From NCBI GenBank assembly GCA_002778785.1, contig PEZS01000011.1, forward strand, positions 352,868 through 416,867: a DNA stretch of 64,000 bases. The letters run 5' to 3'. The DNA is from Bdellovibrionales bacterium CG10_big_fil_rev_8_21_14_0_10_45_34 (GTDB lineage Bacteria > Bdellovibrionota > Bdellovibrionia > Bdellovibrionales > 1-14-0-10-45-34). Positions 45,167 through 56,226 of this stretch are shown here, piece after piece. The translations under genes were made by a program, and so were the position numbers. Positions within the stretch are counted from its first letter, which is position 1. Each line of letters opens with the position of its first letter. The notes beneath the pieces were generated by a model, which saw only the letters and a program-made list of their open reading frames with translations, searched no databases and was not told the DNA's origin.

Positions 45167-48100
45167 ATGGATACAAGTGTTTTGAAAAATTTTGCACAAG
45201 AGTCGAGACGTTATCTCATGGATGTTGTTGCAAAGAAAATTGAGTATTATCTTACAACAGATAATGTTGAAATTCGCGCAAAGAAACATTTGATTGAAGA
45301 CCTTAGAAAAGAAATAAGTAATACAAGTAAAGATCAAGTTATTGAGAAGATTGCATACACTTGGTTTAACCGCTTCTGTGCTCTTCGTTACATGGATGTA
45401 AAGCAATACTCTCTAGTTGGGGTATTAACTCCAATGAGTGAATCTCATACTCAGCCAGAAATATTAATGGAAGCGAAATCTGGTCATATTAAAGATGAGC
45501 TTGGCAATCCATCTAGTCGCGATCATGTTATTGGTCTACTATCTGGCAAGGTATCTACTAATGATCCGCAGAGCGAAGCCTATAAGCATTTAGTACTAAT
45601 GGCTTGTAATTACTATCATTCAATAATGCCATTTCTATTTGAGAAAATTGACGATTACACGGAACTTTTGATGCCCGATGATCTATTGTCTGAAGCATCT
45701 ATAGTTTCAAAGGTTCGTTCAGCTCTCAATGAAGAAAACTGTAAAGACGTCGAAGTAATTGGCTGGCTTTATCAGTTTTATATTTCTGAAAAGAAAGATG
45801 AAGTTTTTGAAGGCTTAAAGAAGAACAAAAAAATTACACCTGAAAACATACCAGCAGCGACTCAGCTTTTTACTCCTAATTGGATCGTTCGCTATTTAGT
45901 TGAAAATTCTCTAGGGCGTTTATGGATGTTAAATCGCCCTAGTTCGAATCTCATTTCAAAGATGGAATACTACATAAAACCAGAGGTTGAAGAAAAAGAC
46001 TTCTTGAAGATCAAAGGGCCTGAAGAAATTAAGGTTTGTGATCCTGCTTGTGGTTCGGGCCATATGTTAGTTTATGCCTTTGATCTTCTTTATTCGATGT
46101 ATGAAGAAGTAGGCATAGATTCTAATGAAATCTCTTCTTTAATTCTTAAGAATAACTTATTTGGTGTTGAAATTGATAAGCGTGCAGGTGAACTCGCTGC
46201 CTTTGCATTAACAATGAAAGCTAGAGAGAAGCAACGACGATATTTTAAAAATCCAGTTAATCCTAACATTTGTGTTCTTGAAAATATTCATTTTGAAGAG
46301 GCAGAAATTAAGGACTATATGGATCATGTAGGACATGATTTATTTTCAAGTCAGCTTAGAAACACACTATATCAGTTTGTGGAAGCCAAGAATTTTGGAT
46401 CGCTTATAAGTCCAGAAGTAAGTGAGGTTGCGACTGTTTTGAATTTGTTAGATCAGAAGAATGTCTCTGGACATTTGTTTTTGACCAAGACTCATTCTAA
46501 TGTGTTGAGGGTCTTGGCTCAAGCGAAATTTCTATCCCCTGTATATCATGTAGTAATTGCGAATCCTCCATATATGGGAGGAAATGGAATGAATGAATCA
46601 TTGAAGAAGTTTTTGGAGAATAAGTATAAAAAATCTAAGTATGATTTAATGACCGCATTTATGGATAAGTGCTCTGAAATATGTATGATTGACGGATTTT
46701 GGGGAATGATTAATTTACCGTCATGGATGTTTCTAAGCTCGTTTGAAGGCTTTAGAAAAAACTTGCTTGAGACAGTTACCTTTTCCAGTTTACTTCATTT
46801 AGGAAGAGGCATATTTGGATCAGATTTTGGTTCAACAGCATTTGTCTGCAACAATAGTAAAAATAAATCTGGAAAAACAGGTTTATATAGAAGGCTTTTC
46901 GATCAGCACGTTCAGGTGCGATCCGTTGAAAAAATTCAATCCCTTTTTTTTGATAAAGGCTATGGACACTTCTCAATTAATCAAAACGAATTTAATAAAA
47001 TTCCAGGTAATTCTTTTGCTTACTGGTTAAGTCCTGAAATTCGACAAATTTTCCAAACAAGCAAATCGTTAAAAGAAATTGGTGATACCCGACAAGGTAT
47101 GGCCACAAGTGATAACAATAGATTTTTGAGACAGTGGTATGAAGTTAGTTTCGATAAAATTTCACTCAGTTCTGTTAGTCGAGAAAGCGCGAAGTTATCA
47201 AAGAAAAAATGGTTTCCATATAATAAGGGCGGGCAGTTCAGAAAATGGTACGGGAATGCCGAATACGTTGTAAATTGGGAGAACGACGGAAAAGAGCTTT
47301 TAGATTATGCCTCCTCGCTCTACGGCAGCCCAACACGAACAATTAAGAGTATATCAGAGTATTTCAAACCGTCGGTTAGTTGGTCGAAAGTCTCTAGCGG
47401 TAACTTGGCCATGAGATATTTCCCAGCAGGGTTCATATTTGACGTCGCTGGATGCGCAATCTTCAATCCTGATCATGAGAAGTTAAATTTTTTACTTGGC
47501 TTTTGTAATACAAATTTAGCAAGAACTATTTTAACAGCTATTTCACCGACTGTTAATTTTGAAGCAGGTCAAATTGCTCAACTTCCTATTTTTAATGGCA
47601 TTGAAAACGAAAAAAACACGATACCCTCTCAGCTTATTCACATAACTAAAATGGATTGGGATTCTAAAGAGTTTTCTTGGGACTTTAAGGCAATACCTTT
47701 GCTCAAACTTATTAATTTTTCACACCCCATTAATGATTCATTTGATTTACTTATTAAAGAGTCTAAGCAAGATGTTCTTAAGGTCAAAGAGCTTGAGAAG
47801 TTAAATAATCAATTTTTCATTAATTACTATGGATTGCAAAGTGAAGTTTCTGCCGAAGTTTCATTAGAAGAGATTTCATTGTTCTATAATCCGAATTATA
47901 TGTTTAGAACTGCTGCTTCGAATGAGGAAAAGGTCGGGCTTTTGAAGTTAGAGCTAGTAAAAGAATTTATCTCATATGGAGTAGGGTGTATTTTCGGCAG
48001 ATACTCGATTGATAAAGAGGGTTTAATCTTGGCATCGCAAGGTGCTGATTATAAGGATTTTTTAAGCTCTGTCCCCAATCCTAGGTTCTTACCTGATTCA

Positions 48101-48682
48101 GATAATGTAGTTCCAATAATTGATGGAGACTGGTTTATAGATGATATTTTGGAGAAGTTTAAATGCTTCTTAAAGGTGGTCGCTGGAGAGAAGAATTACG
48201 AAAAGAACCTTACTTTTCTTGAGGACGCTCTTGGTAAAGATATAAAAAAATACTTCTTTAAAGATTTTTACAATGATCACATTAAAATGTTTAGAAAACG
48301 TCCAATTTACTGGATGTTCTCAAGTCCGCAGGGCACATTCAATGCCTTGATCTATTTGCATAGATATAATTCAGATACAGTCAGTATCGTTCTTAATAGT
48401 TATCTCAGAGAATACAGAGCGAAACTCGTCTCTAAGCGCGAAAACCTTGAAAGATTATCTAATTCAGGAGACGCATCTTCAAAAGACAAAACTGCTGCAC
48501 TCAAAGAAATTGAACAATTAAAGAAAATGATTCTTGAACTTGATGAGTACGAGAAAGACGTTCTTTACCCACTTGCGACGCAACGCCTCGAAATTGATTT
48601 AGATGATGGAGTTAAAGCGAACTATCCAAAATTTGGGAATGCTCTAAAGCCAATTAAGGGCCTTGATAAGGGTGAGGACTAA
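45167..48682 (+). CDS. pglX: BREX DNA adenine N6-methyltransferase PglX
   Basis: This 1171-residue methyltransferase has motif I VCDPACGSGHMLVYAFDLL near residue 292 and motif IV IANPPYMGGNG near residue 466. A C-terminal target recognition region follows. PglX methylates host DNA at an asymmetric site, the mark that BREX uses for self recognition. The size and position match type 1. Which sequence is methylated cannot be read from the DNA. Confidence 0.94.
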   Translation: MDTSVLKNFAQESRRYLMDVVAKKIEYYLTTDNVEIRAKKHLIEDLRKEISNTSKDQVIEKIAYTWFNRFCALRYMDVKQYSLVGVLTPMSESHTQPEILMEAKSGHIKDELGNPSSRDHVIGLLSGKVSTNDPQSEAYKHLVLMACNYYHSIMPFLFEKIDDYTELLMPDDLLSEASIVSKVRSALNEENCKDVEVIGWLYQFYISEKKDEVFEGLKKNKKITPENIPAATQLFTPNWIVRYLVENSLGRLWMLNRPSSNLISKMEYYIKPEVEEKDFLKIKGPEEIKVCDPACGSGHMLVYAFDLLYSMYEEVGIDSNEISSLILKNNLFGVEIDKRAGELAAFALTMKAREKQRRYFKNPVNPNICVLENIHFEEAEIKDYMDHVGHDLFSSQLRNTLYQFVEAKNFGSLISPEVSEVATVLNLLDQKNVSGHLFLTKTHSNVLRVLAQAKFLSPVYHVVIANPPYMGGNGMNESLKKFLENKYKKSKYDLMTAFMDKCSEICMIDGFWGMINLPSWMFLSSFEGFRKNLLETVTFSSLLHLGRGIFGSDFGSTAFVCNNSKNKSGKTGLYRRLFDQHVQVRSVEKIQSLFFDKGYGHFSINQNEFNKIPGNSFAYWLSPEIRQIFQTSKSLKEIGDTRQGMATSDNNRFLRQWYEVSFDKISLSSVSRESAKLSKKKWFPYNKGGQFRKWYGNAEYVVNWENDGKELLDYASSLYGSPTRTIKSISEYFKPSVSWSKVSSGNLAMRYFPAGFIFDVAGCAIFNPDHEKLNFLLGFCNTNLARTILTAISPTVNFEAGQIAQLPIFNGIENEKNTIPSQLIHITKMDWDSKEFSWDFKAIPLLKLINFSHPINDSFDLLIKESKQDVLKVKELEKLNNQFFINYYGLQSEVSAEVSLEEISLFYNPNYMFRTAASNEEKVGLLKLELVKEFISYGVGCIFGRYSIDKEGLILASQGADYKDFLSSVPNPRFLPDSDNVVPIIDGDWFIDDILEKFKCFLKVVAGEKNYEKNLTFLEDALGKDIKKYFFKDFYNDHIKMFRKRPIYWMFSSPQGTFNALIYLHRYNSDTVSIVLNSYLREYRAKLVSKRENLERLSNSGDASSKDKTAALKEIEQLKKMILELDEYEKDVLYPLATQRLEIDLDDGVKANYPKFGNALKPIKGLDKGED

Positions 48683-48684
48683 TA

Positions 48685-51174
48685 ATGAGTAAGATTAAGC
48701 AAGCACTTGATAAGCTATTTCAAACTCATCGAGTTGTGTTTTGGTATGATACCAAGAATGAATTAAAGCAGGATTTTGAATCTTTATCTTTGGTTGATGT
48801 TGAAAAGATTGAAATTCAAAATAATGAGTTTTTCATTAAGCATAAAGTCCTTAGAGAAAAAAATGATTCTAAATTCTTGCTATACCATCAAGGAGCTAGA
48901 CCAAAAGATTCTGTGAACTGGTTAATTGATATGGAGCTTGCCTTTGGTGAATTCAGAAGTGATCAGAATTCAATTTGGCTTGGCGAAATCGGACTAGGCT
49001 TTGATTATGCAGATTTCGTTCAAGAGCATATTACTTTTTTTAAGAATCAGACCTTTCGTGAAAAATTAAAAGAAAGGCTTCTGGGTTTCAACAATAAGGA
49101 AGAACTAAGACTGAAGCTTTTTGCTATTTGCCTTGAAACTGAGGATCGTATTGATGCTGTTATAGAAGAGTTTCTTGCAGAATTGGCAAATGGTTCTCAG
49201 ATGAAGTATCAGCTTCTTAAGGACTGTAACCTAGAGTCTCATCTTTGGAAGAGCCTTGAAAAAAGCTTTGGTTACATATCAGCAAGTCCATCTGTAAAAG
49301 ATTTTGCACTTGAGCTATTTAAATCGTCTTATCAGATGAATATTGAAAAACGATCAAAGCTAAATAGTGATGCCTATGTTTTTATGCGTAGATGGAAAGA
49401 TAGCCGAAATAGGTTTAAAGACTTTGAACGCTTATCTGATCAGTTTGAAGATTTATTGAGTATTAAGCAAGATTTGGAGAATAGATCATATAGAGAACTT
49501 CAGGATTGCGATTATTTTCAATTAGTTGATAAGAAAATTTTAAGTTTACTTGTAAATGACCTCGCTAATAAAACGATCAGTCCATCCGACTGTATTTCAT
49601 TCATAAGAAATAGAAAATCAACTCACTGGTATAAAGATAATATCGAAAAAATTTATGAGGCAATTAACCATGCCGCTCAATTCTTTAAGTTACTTGCAGA
49701 AGCCAATCTAACTATTGCCAATTTTACAGATGGATTTAAGAAATATACTGATAATTGGTACAAGATTGATCTGAATTATAGGAAGTTTATCTATTTTACT
49801 CGAGAAAGTGGGCAGTCTTCATTATTGAGGCCCTTAATTGATCAAATTGAAAATCAATATACAAACAACTTCCTTGGAAAATTAAACAATGAATGGCAAC
49901 CCCACATAGATAACCTCGAAAGATGGGAGTTCTCAGGTGTGCCAACACAAAGATCATTTTTTAATAGAACCGTTTCTCCAATTCTAGATAAAAACAACAA
50001 AGTTTTTGTGATCATATCCGATGCTCTTCGATTTGAAGTTGGAAAAGAGCTATATAATAAAATACTTCAAGAAGATCGTTATGAGGGGGACGTAAACTTC
50101 ATTCAATCAACTATTCCAAGCTATACTCAGTTAGGAATGGCGGCACTTCTTCCTCATTCAGAGTTATCATTATCCTCAGATAAAGTTGAAATTGTATTTG
50201 CAGATGGTAAACCAACTTCAGGCTCAGAAAATAGACGCAAAATTATTAGTGATTTTAAAAAGCATAAAGGAACTGCGGTACTTTCAAGTGATTTCCTTTC
50301 CATGCATTTAGATGAAACTAAATCTTTGGTTAAAGAGCACTCTTTTGCATTTATTTATCACGATGAGATTGATAGCGCTGGTAAAAATCCCGATCAAGTG
50401 CCCGGTGCAGTTGAGCGAACTTTTGAAACAATAATTAAAATTATAAAGAAACTAACGTCTTCAAATGCTAACCGAATCTTAATAACGGCTGACCATGGTT
50501 TTCTTTTCCAAGATAAAGACTTGGATGAAAGTGATTTTTTGGCCGATAGTTCTATTAAAGGTGAAATCCTTCAAACAGATAGAAGATTTTTTATTGGTAA
50601 AGGCCTTGAGGCCATTAACAATTCATTTAAGATTTTCGATTCAAAACAAGCAGGTATTTCAGGTGATGTATCATTTGCCATACCTAAAACTGTAAATCGT
50701 ATTAGAAAAAAAGGTTCAAGTATTAGATTCGTTCACGGAGGAGCGACGTTACAAGAAATAGTAGTTCCAGTGCTTGATATTAGAAAGAAGCGTGAAAGTG
50801 ATATTGGCTTTGTTTCGATTGAAGTACTTGGTAGTACCTCAAATTTGATTACAACTGGTCAGTTATCTGTCGCACTTTATCAAAGTGAACCTGTTACGAA
50901 TAAGGTTAGACCACTCAAGATTAAAGCCGGACTTTATTGCGATGAAACTTTAATTAGTGATTCAAAAGAACTGCTTTTTGATATGACTTCGGCAAATCCA
51001 AGGGATCGAGAGCTAAAGGTTCAATTTGTACTCACTCAAGAAGCAAATAGATTTAACAACAAAGAAGTTGAACTACGCTTGGAAGAAGAAGTTAAGGATA
51101 CCACTAAATATAGAATACATAGAATTTACAAATATACATTACGAAGATCGTTCACAAGTGATTTCGACTTCTAG
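48685..51174 (+). CDS. pglZ: BREX phosphatase-like protein PglZ
   Basis: This 829-residue protein has an alkaline-phosphatase-superfamily core: VFVIISDALRFEVGKELYN (near 440) and NRILITADHGFLFQDKDLDE (near 598). AIPKTVNRIRKKGSSIRFVH and FVHGGATLQEIVVPVL are later motifs. It is a hallmark BREX protein. It starts 2 bp after pglX. Confidence 0.94.
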   Translation: MSKIKQALDKLFQTHRVVFWYDTKNELKQDFESLSLVDVEKIEIQNNEFFIKHKVLREKNDSKFLLYHQGARPKDSVNWLIDMELAFGEFRSDQNSIWLGEIGLGFDYADFVQEHITFFKNQTFREKLKERLLGFNNKEELRLKLFAICLETEDRIDAVIEEFLAELANGSQMKYQLLKDCNLESHLWKSLEKSFGYISASPSVKDFALELFKSSYQMNIEKRSKLNSDAYVFMRRWKDSRNRFKDFERLSDQFEDLLSIKQDLENRSYRELQDCDYFQLVDKKILSLLVNDLANKTISPSDCISFIRNRKSTHWYKDNIEKIYEAINHAAQFFKLLAEANLTIANFTDGFKKYTDNWYKIDLNYRKFIYFTRESGQSSLLRPLIDQIENQYTNNFLGKLNNEWQPHIDNLERWEFSGVPTQRSFFNRTVSPILDKNNKVFVIISDALRFEVGKELYNKILQEDRYEGDVNFIQSTIPSYTQLGMAALLPHSELSLSSDKVEIVFADGKPTSGSENRRKIISDFKKHKGTAVLSSDFLSMHLDETKSLVKEHSFAFIYHDEIDSAGKNPDQVPGAVERTFETIIKIIKKLTSSNANRILITADHGFLFQDKDLDESDFLADSSIKGEILQTDRRFFIGKGLEAINNSFKIFDSKQAGISGDVSFAIPKTVNRIRKKGSSIRFVHGGATLQEIVVPVLDIRKKRESDIGFVSIEVLGSTSNLITTGQLSVALYQSEPVTNKVRPLKIKAGLYCDETLISDSKELLFDMTSANPRDRELKVQFVLTQEANRFNNKEVELRLEEEVKDTTKYRIHRIYKYTLRRSFTSDFDF

Positions 51175-51185
51175 AATGGGGGCAT

Positions 51186-53231
51186 ATGAACACGCTTGAT
51201 AAAAAAATAAATGAATTATTCGCTGGCATGGTTGTCAGAAAAGACCTTGTCAAAGCCGTTAAAGGAAATGCAATTGTTCCTTCCTATGTTCTTGAATATC
51301 TTTTGGGTCAATATTGCGCGACTTCAGATGAGGCCAGTATCAATTCTGGGATTGAGACCGTAAAGGAAATTCTAGGTAAGCACTATGTACATAGAAATGA
51401 AGCCGGACTTGTTCGCTCTACTATTAAAGAAAAAGGACGGCACAAAGTCATAGATAAAATAAGTGTTTCATTAAACGACAAGAAAGACGTCTATGAAGCA
51501 TCTTTCTCCAATTTAGGTATAGATGATGTCCTTGTGGGTTCAGAAGTCATTAAGAGGCATCCAAAGCTGTTAGTTGGTGGTGTTTGGTGTATTTGTGAAC
51601 TTGAATATTCATTTTCTGAAGAAGATAAGTCTGTTCCGTGGATTATGTCTTCAATTAAGCCAATTCAACTTTCACAATTTGACTTTGATTCATACGTTGA
51701 TACGAGACGAAAATTTAGCACTGATGAATGGATTGACCTTCTTTTACAGAGTATAGGCTTTAATCCAGAAATGTTTGGTAAAAGAAGTAAGCTACTTCAG
51801 CTAGTCCGTCTGATTCCTTTTTGTGAGAGAAACTATAACCTAATTGAACTTGGCCCTAAAGGGACTGGTAAGTCTCACGTCTATTCTGAGTTCTCTCCCC
51901 ACGGAATTCTGATTTCTGGTGGTGAAATCACACTAGCTAAATTATTCGTAAACAACTCAAGCGGAAAACTAGGCCTTGTTGGTTATTGGGATACGGTTGC
52001 CTTTGATGAGTTTGCTGGAAAACAGAAGAAAGTAGATAAGGCCTTGGTTGATGTCATGAAAAACTATATGGCCAATAAAACGTTTTCCAGAGGTGTTGAA
52101 ACACTTGGCGCTGAAGCTTCAATGGCATTTGTCGGGAATACATCAAAGTCTGTACCTTATATGCTAAAGCATTCTGATCTATTTGATGATCTGCCAGATA
52201 AATTTCATGACTCTGCTTTTCTAGATCGTTTGCATTTTTATATTCCGGGCTGGGAAGTTGATATTATTCGAGGAGAAATGTTCTCAAGTGGATATGGTTT
52301 CGTTGTTGATTATTTCGCCGAAGTTCTAAGACATTTAAGAAGCTATGATTACTCTCAAAAGTATAAGAATTATTTTGAGCTAGGATCAGATATATCAACG
52401 AGAGACAGAGATGGTATTCATAAGACATTTTCTGGACTAATGAAAATCTTGTTCCCCCATAATGAAGCAACAGAAGCTGAGATTAAAGAGCTATTAGAAT
52501 TTGCAATCGAAGGTCGTAAGAGAGTTAAAGACCAATTGCTGAGAATAGATGCGACCTACGCGAAAGTTAATTTTAAATTTTCAAGTACGTCATCGAATAA
52601 AGATTACGTTGTTACAACACTCGAAGAAAAAGAGCATCAGTCTATCTACCATTCAGGTGGTGCTGAAACAGAATCATCACCAATTGATAACATTAAAATG
52701 ACTGATGAAAGCATAAAATCTAACGTTCAATCACTCCTTCCAGAACAAAACTTAGCTTTTAGTGAAAACCAGAAAGGAGTTTCTTACGAAGATATTTTAA
52801 TTCCTTATCTTAAAGGAGCTAAGAAGATTGATATTACCGACCCATATATTCGTTTGTTTAATCAAGCTAGAAATCTTATGGAATTGATGGAACAAATTGT
52901 TAAATATAAGCCAGGCGACGAGGAAGTTCAGGTCAGTTTACACACGATAATGGATGAGCATAATTCTGAGCAACAAGTAAATTTCCTCGCTCAGATGAAA
53001 GAAAGCCTTGAGCCTGCTGGACTCATCTTCACTTGGAAGTTTGATGAGAGTGAAACCATCCATGCAAGGCATATCGTCGCAGATAATGGTTGGAAAATTC
53101 TATTGGATCGCGGACTAGATATATTTCAACAATACGACATGAATGATGCTTTTGCGGTTACAAACCGCAATCAGAAATTCAGGGCATGTAAGGCGTTTGA
53201 AGTGACATATGTTCGATCGAAGAAAAACTAG
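51186..53231 (+). CDS. brxL: BREX Lon-like protein BrxL
   Basis: This 681-residue AAA+ protein has Walker A LIELGPKGTGKSHVYSE near residue 220 and Walker B VAFDEFAG. The N-terminal domain and the C-terminal Lon-like region are normal for type 1 BrxL. It defines the locus as type 1. AATGGGGGC lies before the ATG. The next gene starts 16 bp on. Confidence 0.92.
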   Translation: MNTLDKKINELFAGMVVRKDLVKAVKGNAIVPSYVLEYLLGQYCATSDEASINSGIETVKEILGKHYVHRNEAGLVRSTIKEKGRHKVIDKISVSLNDKKDVYEASFSNLGIDDVLVGSEVIKRHPKLLVGGVWCICELEYSFSEEDKSVPWIMSSIKPIQLSQFDFDSYVDTRRKFSTDEWIDLLLQSIGFNPEMFGKRSKLLQLVRLIPFCERNYNLIELGPKGTGKSHVYSEFSPHGILISGGEITLAKLFVNNSSGKLGLVGYWDTVAFDEFAGKQKKVDKALVDVMKNYMANKTFSRGVETLGAEASMAFVGNTSKSVPYMLKHSDLFDDLPDKFHDSAFLDRLHFYIPGWEVDIIRGEMFSSGYGFVVDYFAEVLRHLRSYDYSQKYKNYFELGSDISTRDRDGIHKTFSGLMKILFPHNEATEAEIKELLEFAIEGRKRVKDQLLRIDATYAKVNFKFSSTSSNKDYVVTTLEEKEHQSIYHSGGAETESSPIDNIKMTDESIKSNVQSLLPEQNLAFSENQKGVSYEDILIPYLKGAKKIDITDPYIRLFNQARNLMELMEQIVKYKPGDEEVQVSLHTIMDEHNSEQQVNFLAQMKESLEPAGLIFTWKFDESETIHARHIVADNGWKILLDRGLDIFQQYDMNDAFAVTNRNQKFRACKAFEVTYVRSKKN

Positions 53232-53246
53232 AGTGAGCAGGTATAT

Positions 53247-54395
53247 ATGGAATCTAAACTAAAACTTTCAGAAATTTATGATAAGAATATAAATTTCATT
53301 ATTGGCTCAGGTGCTTCATTTGGACTTTTTCCTGTTTTGCAAGTCCCCATTAAGGATGAAAAAGATACTCAGCAGACGATAGAAACGCTGGCGACCTATT
53401 TTGAGAATAAAGGTGATAGCGGTCAAAAATCGAAAACTCTTTTATTTATGCATTATTATAAGACTTGTATAGAACCTATTTTAAATTTCGATTTTGAGGC
53501 AGTTAATGGTGATGCGACCAAAAAAGCAGTCCTCGATAATTATGAAAAGTTCATTAGAACAATTCTCTATATTTTAAGAAATAAGAAAAATGACGATAGA
53601 AAAAGCTGTAACTTATTTACGACAAATTATGATGGTTGCTTAGCTCATGTTTCCGATAGTGTGATTAAAAACGGAGAAGCTGACTTTATCTTAAATGATG
53701 GAGCAAGAGGCTTTTTTCGTAGGTATCTTGCTGCAAAAAACTATAACGCTTATACAAAGCAATCAGGAACCTTTGAACGTTATTCGACTCAAATTCCTCA
53801 AATTAATTTGATACCACTTCATGGTTCTGGTGCGTGGATAAAGGAAGGAGATGTTATACGCGTAGATTATGCACAAAAGGACGAATTAACAAAAAAATGT
53901 TCTGATGCGATACCAGATATTAAGTTATTTTCAGACTGTTTAAATGATTCATCCAAGAACATTTCCGATTTAGAAAAAATTGATATTGAAATTTCAAGCA
54001 GTAAGTTCTGGGAGGAATATAACAAGCTCCCAATAGTTAATCCAACTAAGTGGAAATTTTACGAAACTGTTTTCGAAGAACACTACTATCAGATGCTTCG
54101 GTATTTAAGCTATGAGTTAGAGAAACCAAATGCAGTTCTTATCACCTTTGGATTTTCATTTGCCGATGAACACATTTTAAATCTTGTAAAGAGATCGTTG
54201 GCCAACCCTAAGCTTCAGCTTTTCGTATCTTGTTTTAATCAAACTGAAGTTGATCTTTTATCTCAAAAATTTTCAAAATTTCCTAATGTAACTTTCTTGA
54301 CCGATCCTGTTAGTTTAGACTTTACAAAATTCAATGAGGAGCATTTTACGAAAGAGAAGAAAGAATCATCTACACCAGCAGGTAGCGCTACATGA
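53247..54395 (+). CDS. SIR2-family NADase, SIR2-HerA defence system
   Basis: The NAD-binding motif FIIGSGASFG lies at about residues 16-26, FTTNYDGCLAHV near 127 and LIPLHGSGAW near 190. This is a bacterial SIR2 domain, which depletes NAD+ in anti-phage systems. It overlaps the following HerA-like gene as ATGA. Pairs of SIR2 and HerA form a known abortive-infection system. Here it is cotranscribed with BREX as a second layer of defence. The C-terminus is disordered (KKESSTPAGSAT). Confidence 0.85.
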   Translation: MESKLKLSEIYDKNINFIIGSGASFGLFPVLQVPIKDEKDTQQTIETLATYFENKGDSGQKSKTLLFMHYYKTCIEPILNFDFEAVNGDATKKAVLDNYEKFIRTILYILRNKKNDDRKSCNLFTTNYDGCLAHVSDSVIKNGEADFILNDGARGFFRRYLAAKNYNAYTKQSGTFERYSTQIPQINLIPLHGSGAWIKEGDVIRVDYAQKDELTKKCSDAIPDIKLFSDCLNDSSKNISDLEKIDIEISSSKFWEEYNKLPIVNPTKWKFYETVFEEHYYQMLRYLSYELEKPNAVLITFGFSFADEHILNLVKRSLANPKLQLFVSCFNQTEVDLLSQKFSKFPNVTFLTDPVSLDFTKFNEEHFTKEKKESSTPAGSAT

Positions 54396-56158
54396 CCATA
54401 AAAGTTGGAGAAGTTGTAGCCGTTAAGGGAGTCTCAATAACCATAAGAATGTTTGATGAATCTAATATAGACTCATTTTTCTATTCTGGTGACAAATACA
54501 ACGGTGTATCTATTCGAGAGCATCTTCTCATTCAGCGCGGCTTTATTAATATCGTATGCATTGTTGAAGGCGAGATGCTTGATGAAAAAAATAATGAGCA
54601 AGTTGGCGACAGGAGGAGCTATACAAGACATATAGAAGCCAAGCCGATTGGGTACTTCAAAGACAGTGAGTTTTTTGAGGGGATTAAATATTTGCCAATG
54701 ATAAAGGACTCGGTATATTTGATCGCTGAAAAAATGATTGCGGATATCTATAATCGGATCGGTGATGATCAATTTGTAGTTGGAAAGATGCTGAAAGAGG
54801 AGCTTCCAGTTTATCTACCTTGGCAAAAGCTTTTTAATACTCATTTAGGAATTTTTGGTAACACTGGAAGTGGGAAATCAAATACTCTAACTAAATTATT
54901 CACGACACTTTTCAGTTCAAAAAAAGATTTTCTTAGAGGTAAAAGCTAATTTGTATTACTTGATTTTAATGGGGAGTATACAGGTGGCCAGCTAATAGAT
55001 AATGAGAATAAAACAGTCATTCATCTAAATACTCGTGATAACGATGGACAAAAATTTCCATTGATTGACGACGAGTTTTGGGACATTGAAACATTAAGTA
55101 TTCTATTTCAAGCAACGACAAATACGCAAAGACCATTTTTGAGACGCTTAATTGATGGACGTGACAAGTTTAAAGCCGATCCAGATAGTTTATTGAAATA
55201 CACAAAATCTATTTTCCAAAAGGTCTTTTCCTCTGCTTCTCCAAAAAGAGATTGCCTTGATTTGTTAAGGTCTATTTCAAAGATAATTAGTAATGATTCT
55301 CTTTCCACAAAACTTAAAAGTATTCAGTGGCGATCAGGCAATAGTGAAAAATTTTATGAAGGAACTGTTTATTACGAAGCCGATGGGATCGCTTATGCTA
55401 ATCATATTGAGGCTATTGTAAACAACTCTACTGTAAATCTAGATGCCTTTGATGAATTGATTTTAAGAGCTAATATTCAACTATGTTATGAGTTGCTGTT
55501 TGGTTACGTTCAGTATGATCATATTCAACCACTTCTTAAAAGAATGGATTCACATCTAACGAGTCTCAAAAAAGTTATATCTGTAGTAGAGACACGAAAT
55601 GCCAGTAAGACATTAACCGTTATTTCTCTTAGGAAATGCAATCAAGATACAAAAAAGGTTATACCTCTTTTAATAGCCAAGCATTTTTACAATCACCATA
55701 AAAATAGCGTTACAAATCCACCAAATAGGACATTCCATTTAATTATTGATGAAGCTCATAATATTCTCTCTGAAGAGTCTTCTCGTGAAACTGAAATATG
55801 GAAAGATTATCGCTTGGAACTATTTGAGGAAATTATTAAAGAAGGTAGAAAATATGGGATGTTTTTGACAATTTCAAGCCAGCGGCCGGCAGATATTTCT
55901 CCTACGATTGTTTCTCAAATTCATAATTTTTTCATTCACCGTCTGGTAAATGATAGAGACTTAATGTTGATTGCAAATTCAATCAGCACACTCGACAAGC
56001 TTTCAAGGGATTTAATTCCTTCCTTGCCAAGAGGGGCATGTATTGTAACAGGAACGTCTTTTGCTCTCCCAATGGTAATTCTCGTGGACCTTCTTTCCAA
56101 AGAAAAACAGCCTGATAGTGAGGATGTCGATTTAGAAAAATTATGGAAAGCTGATTAA
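54392..56158 (+). pseudogene. HerA-like ATPase interrupted by an in-frame TAA
   Basis: The N-terminal beta-barrel and Walker A IFGNTGSGKSNTLTKLF are followed by TAA at 54947-54949. The same frame continues without a gap: FVLLDFNGEYTGGQ, the expected HerA segment, then Walker B LIIDEAHNIL and the arginine-finger region SQRPADISPTIVSQI. One base change (for example AAA to TAA) explains the stop. The two parts would be 185 and up to 403 residues, and neither alone is a complete ATPase. The gene is thus inactive, or relies on readthrough or re-initiation at the TTG at 55061. A sequencing error is possible. Confidence 0.8.
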
Positions 56159-56226
56159 GTAACAAAACGCCTAAGTTGTTTCATTGGCTTCATTCTTTTT
56201 TTATTCAGCAAGATATCCCGAATAGG

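Noticed and set aside
45128..45406. 92-codon minus-strand frame over the start of pglX
   Set aside because: It is antisense to a clear methyltransferase N-terminus and has no family match that I can see.
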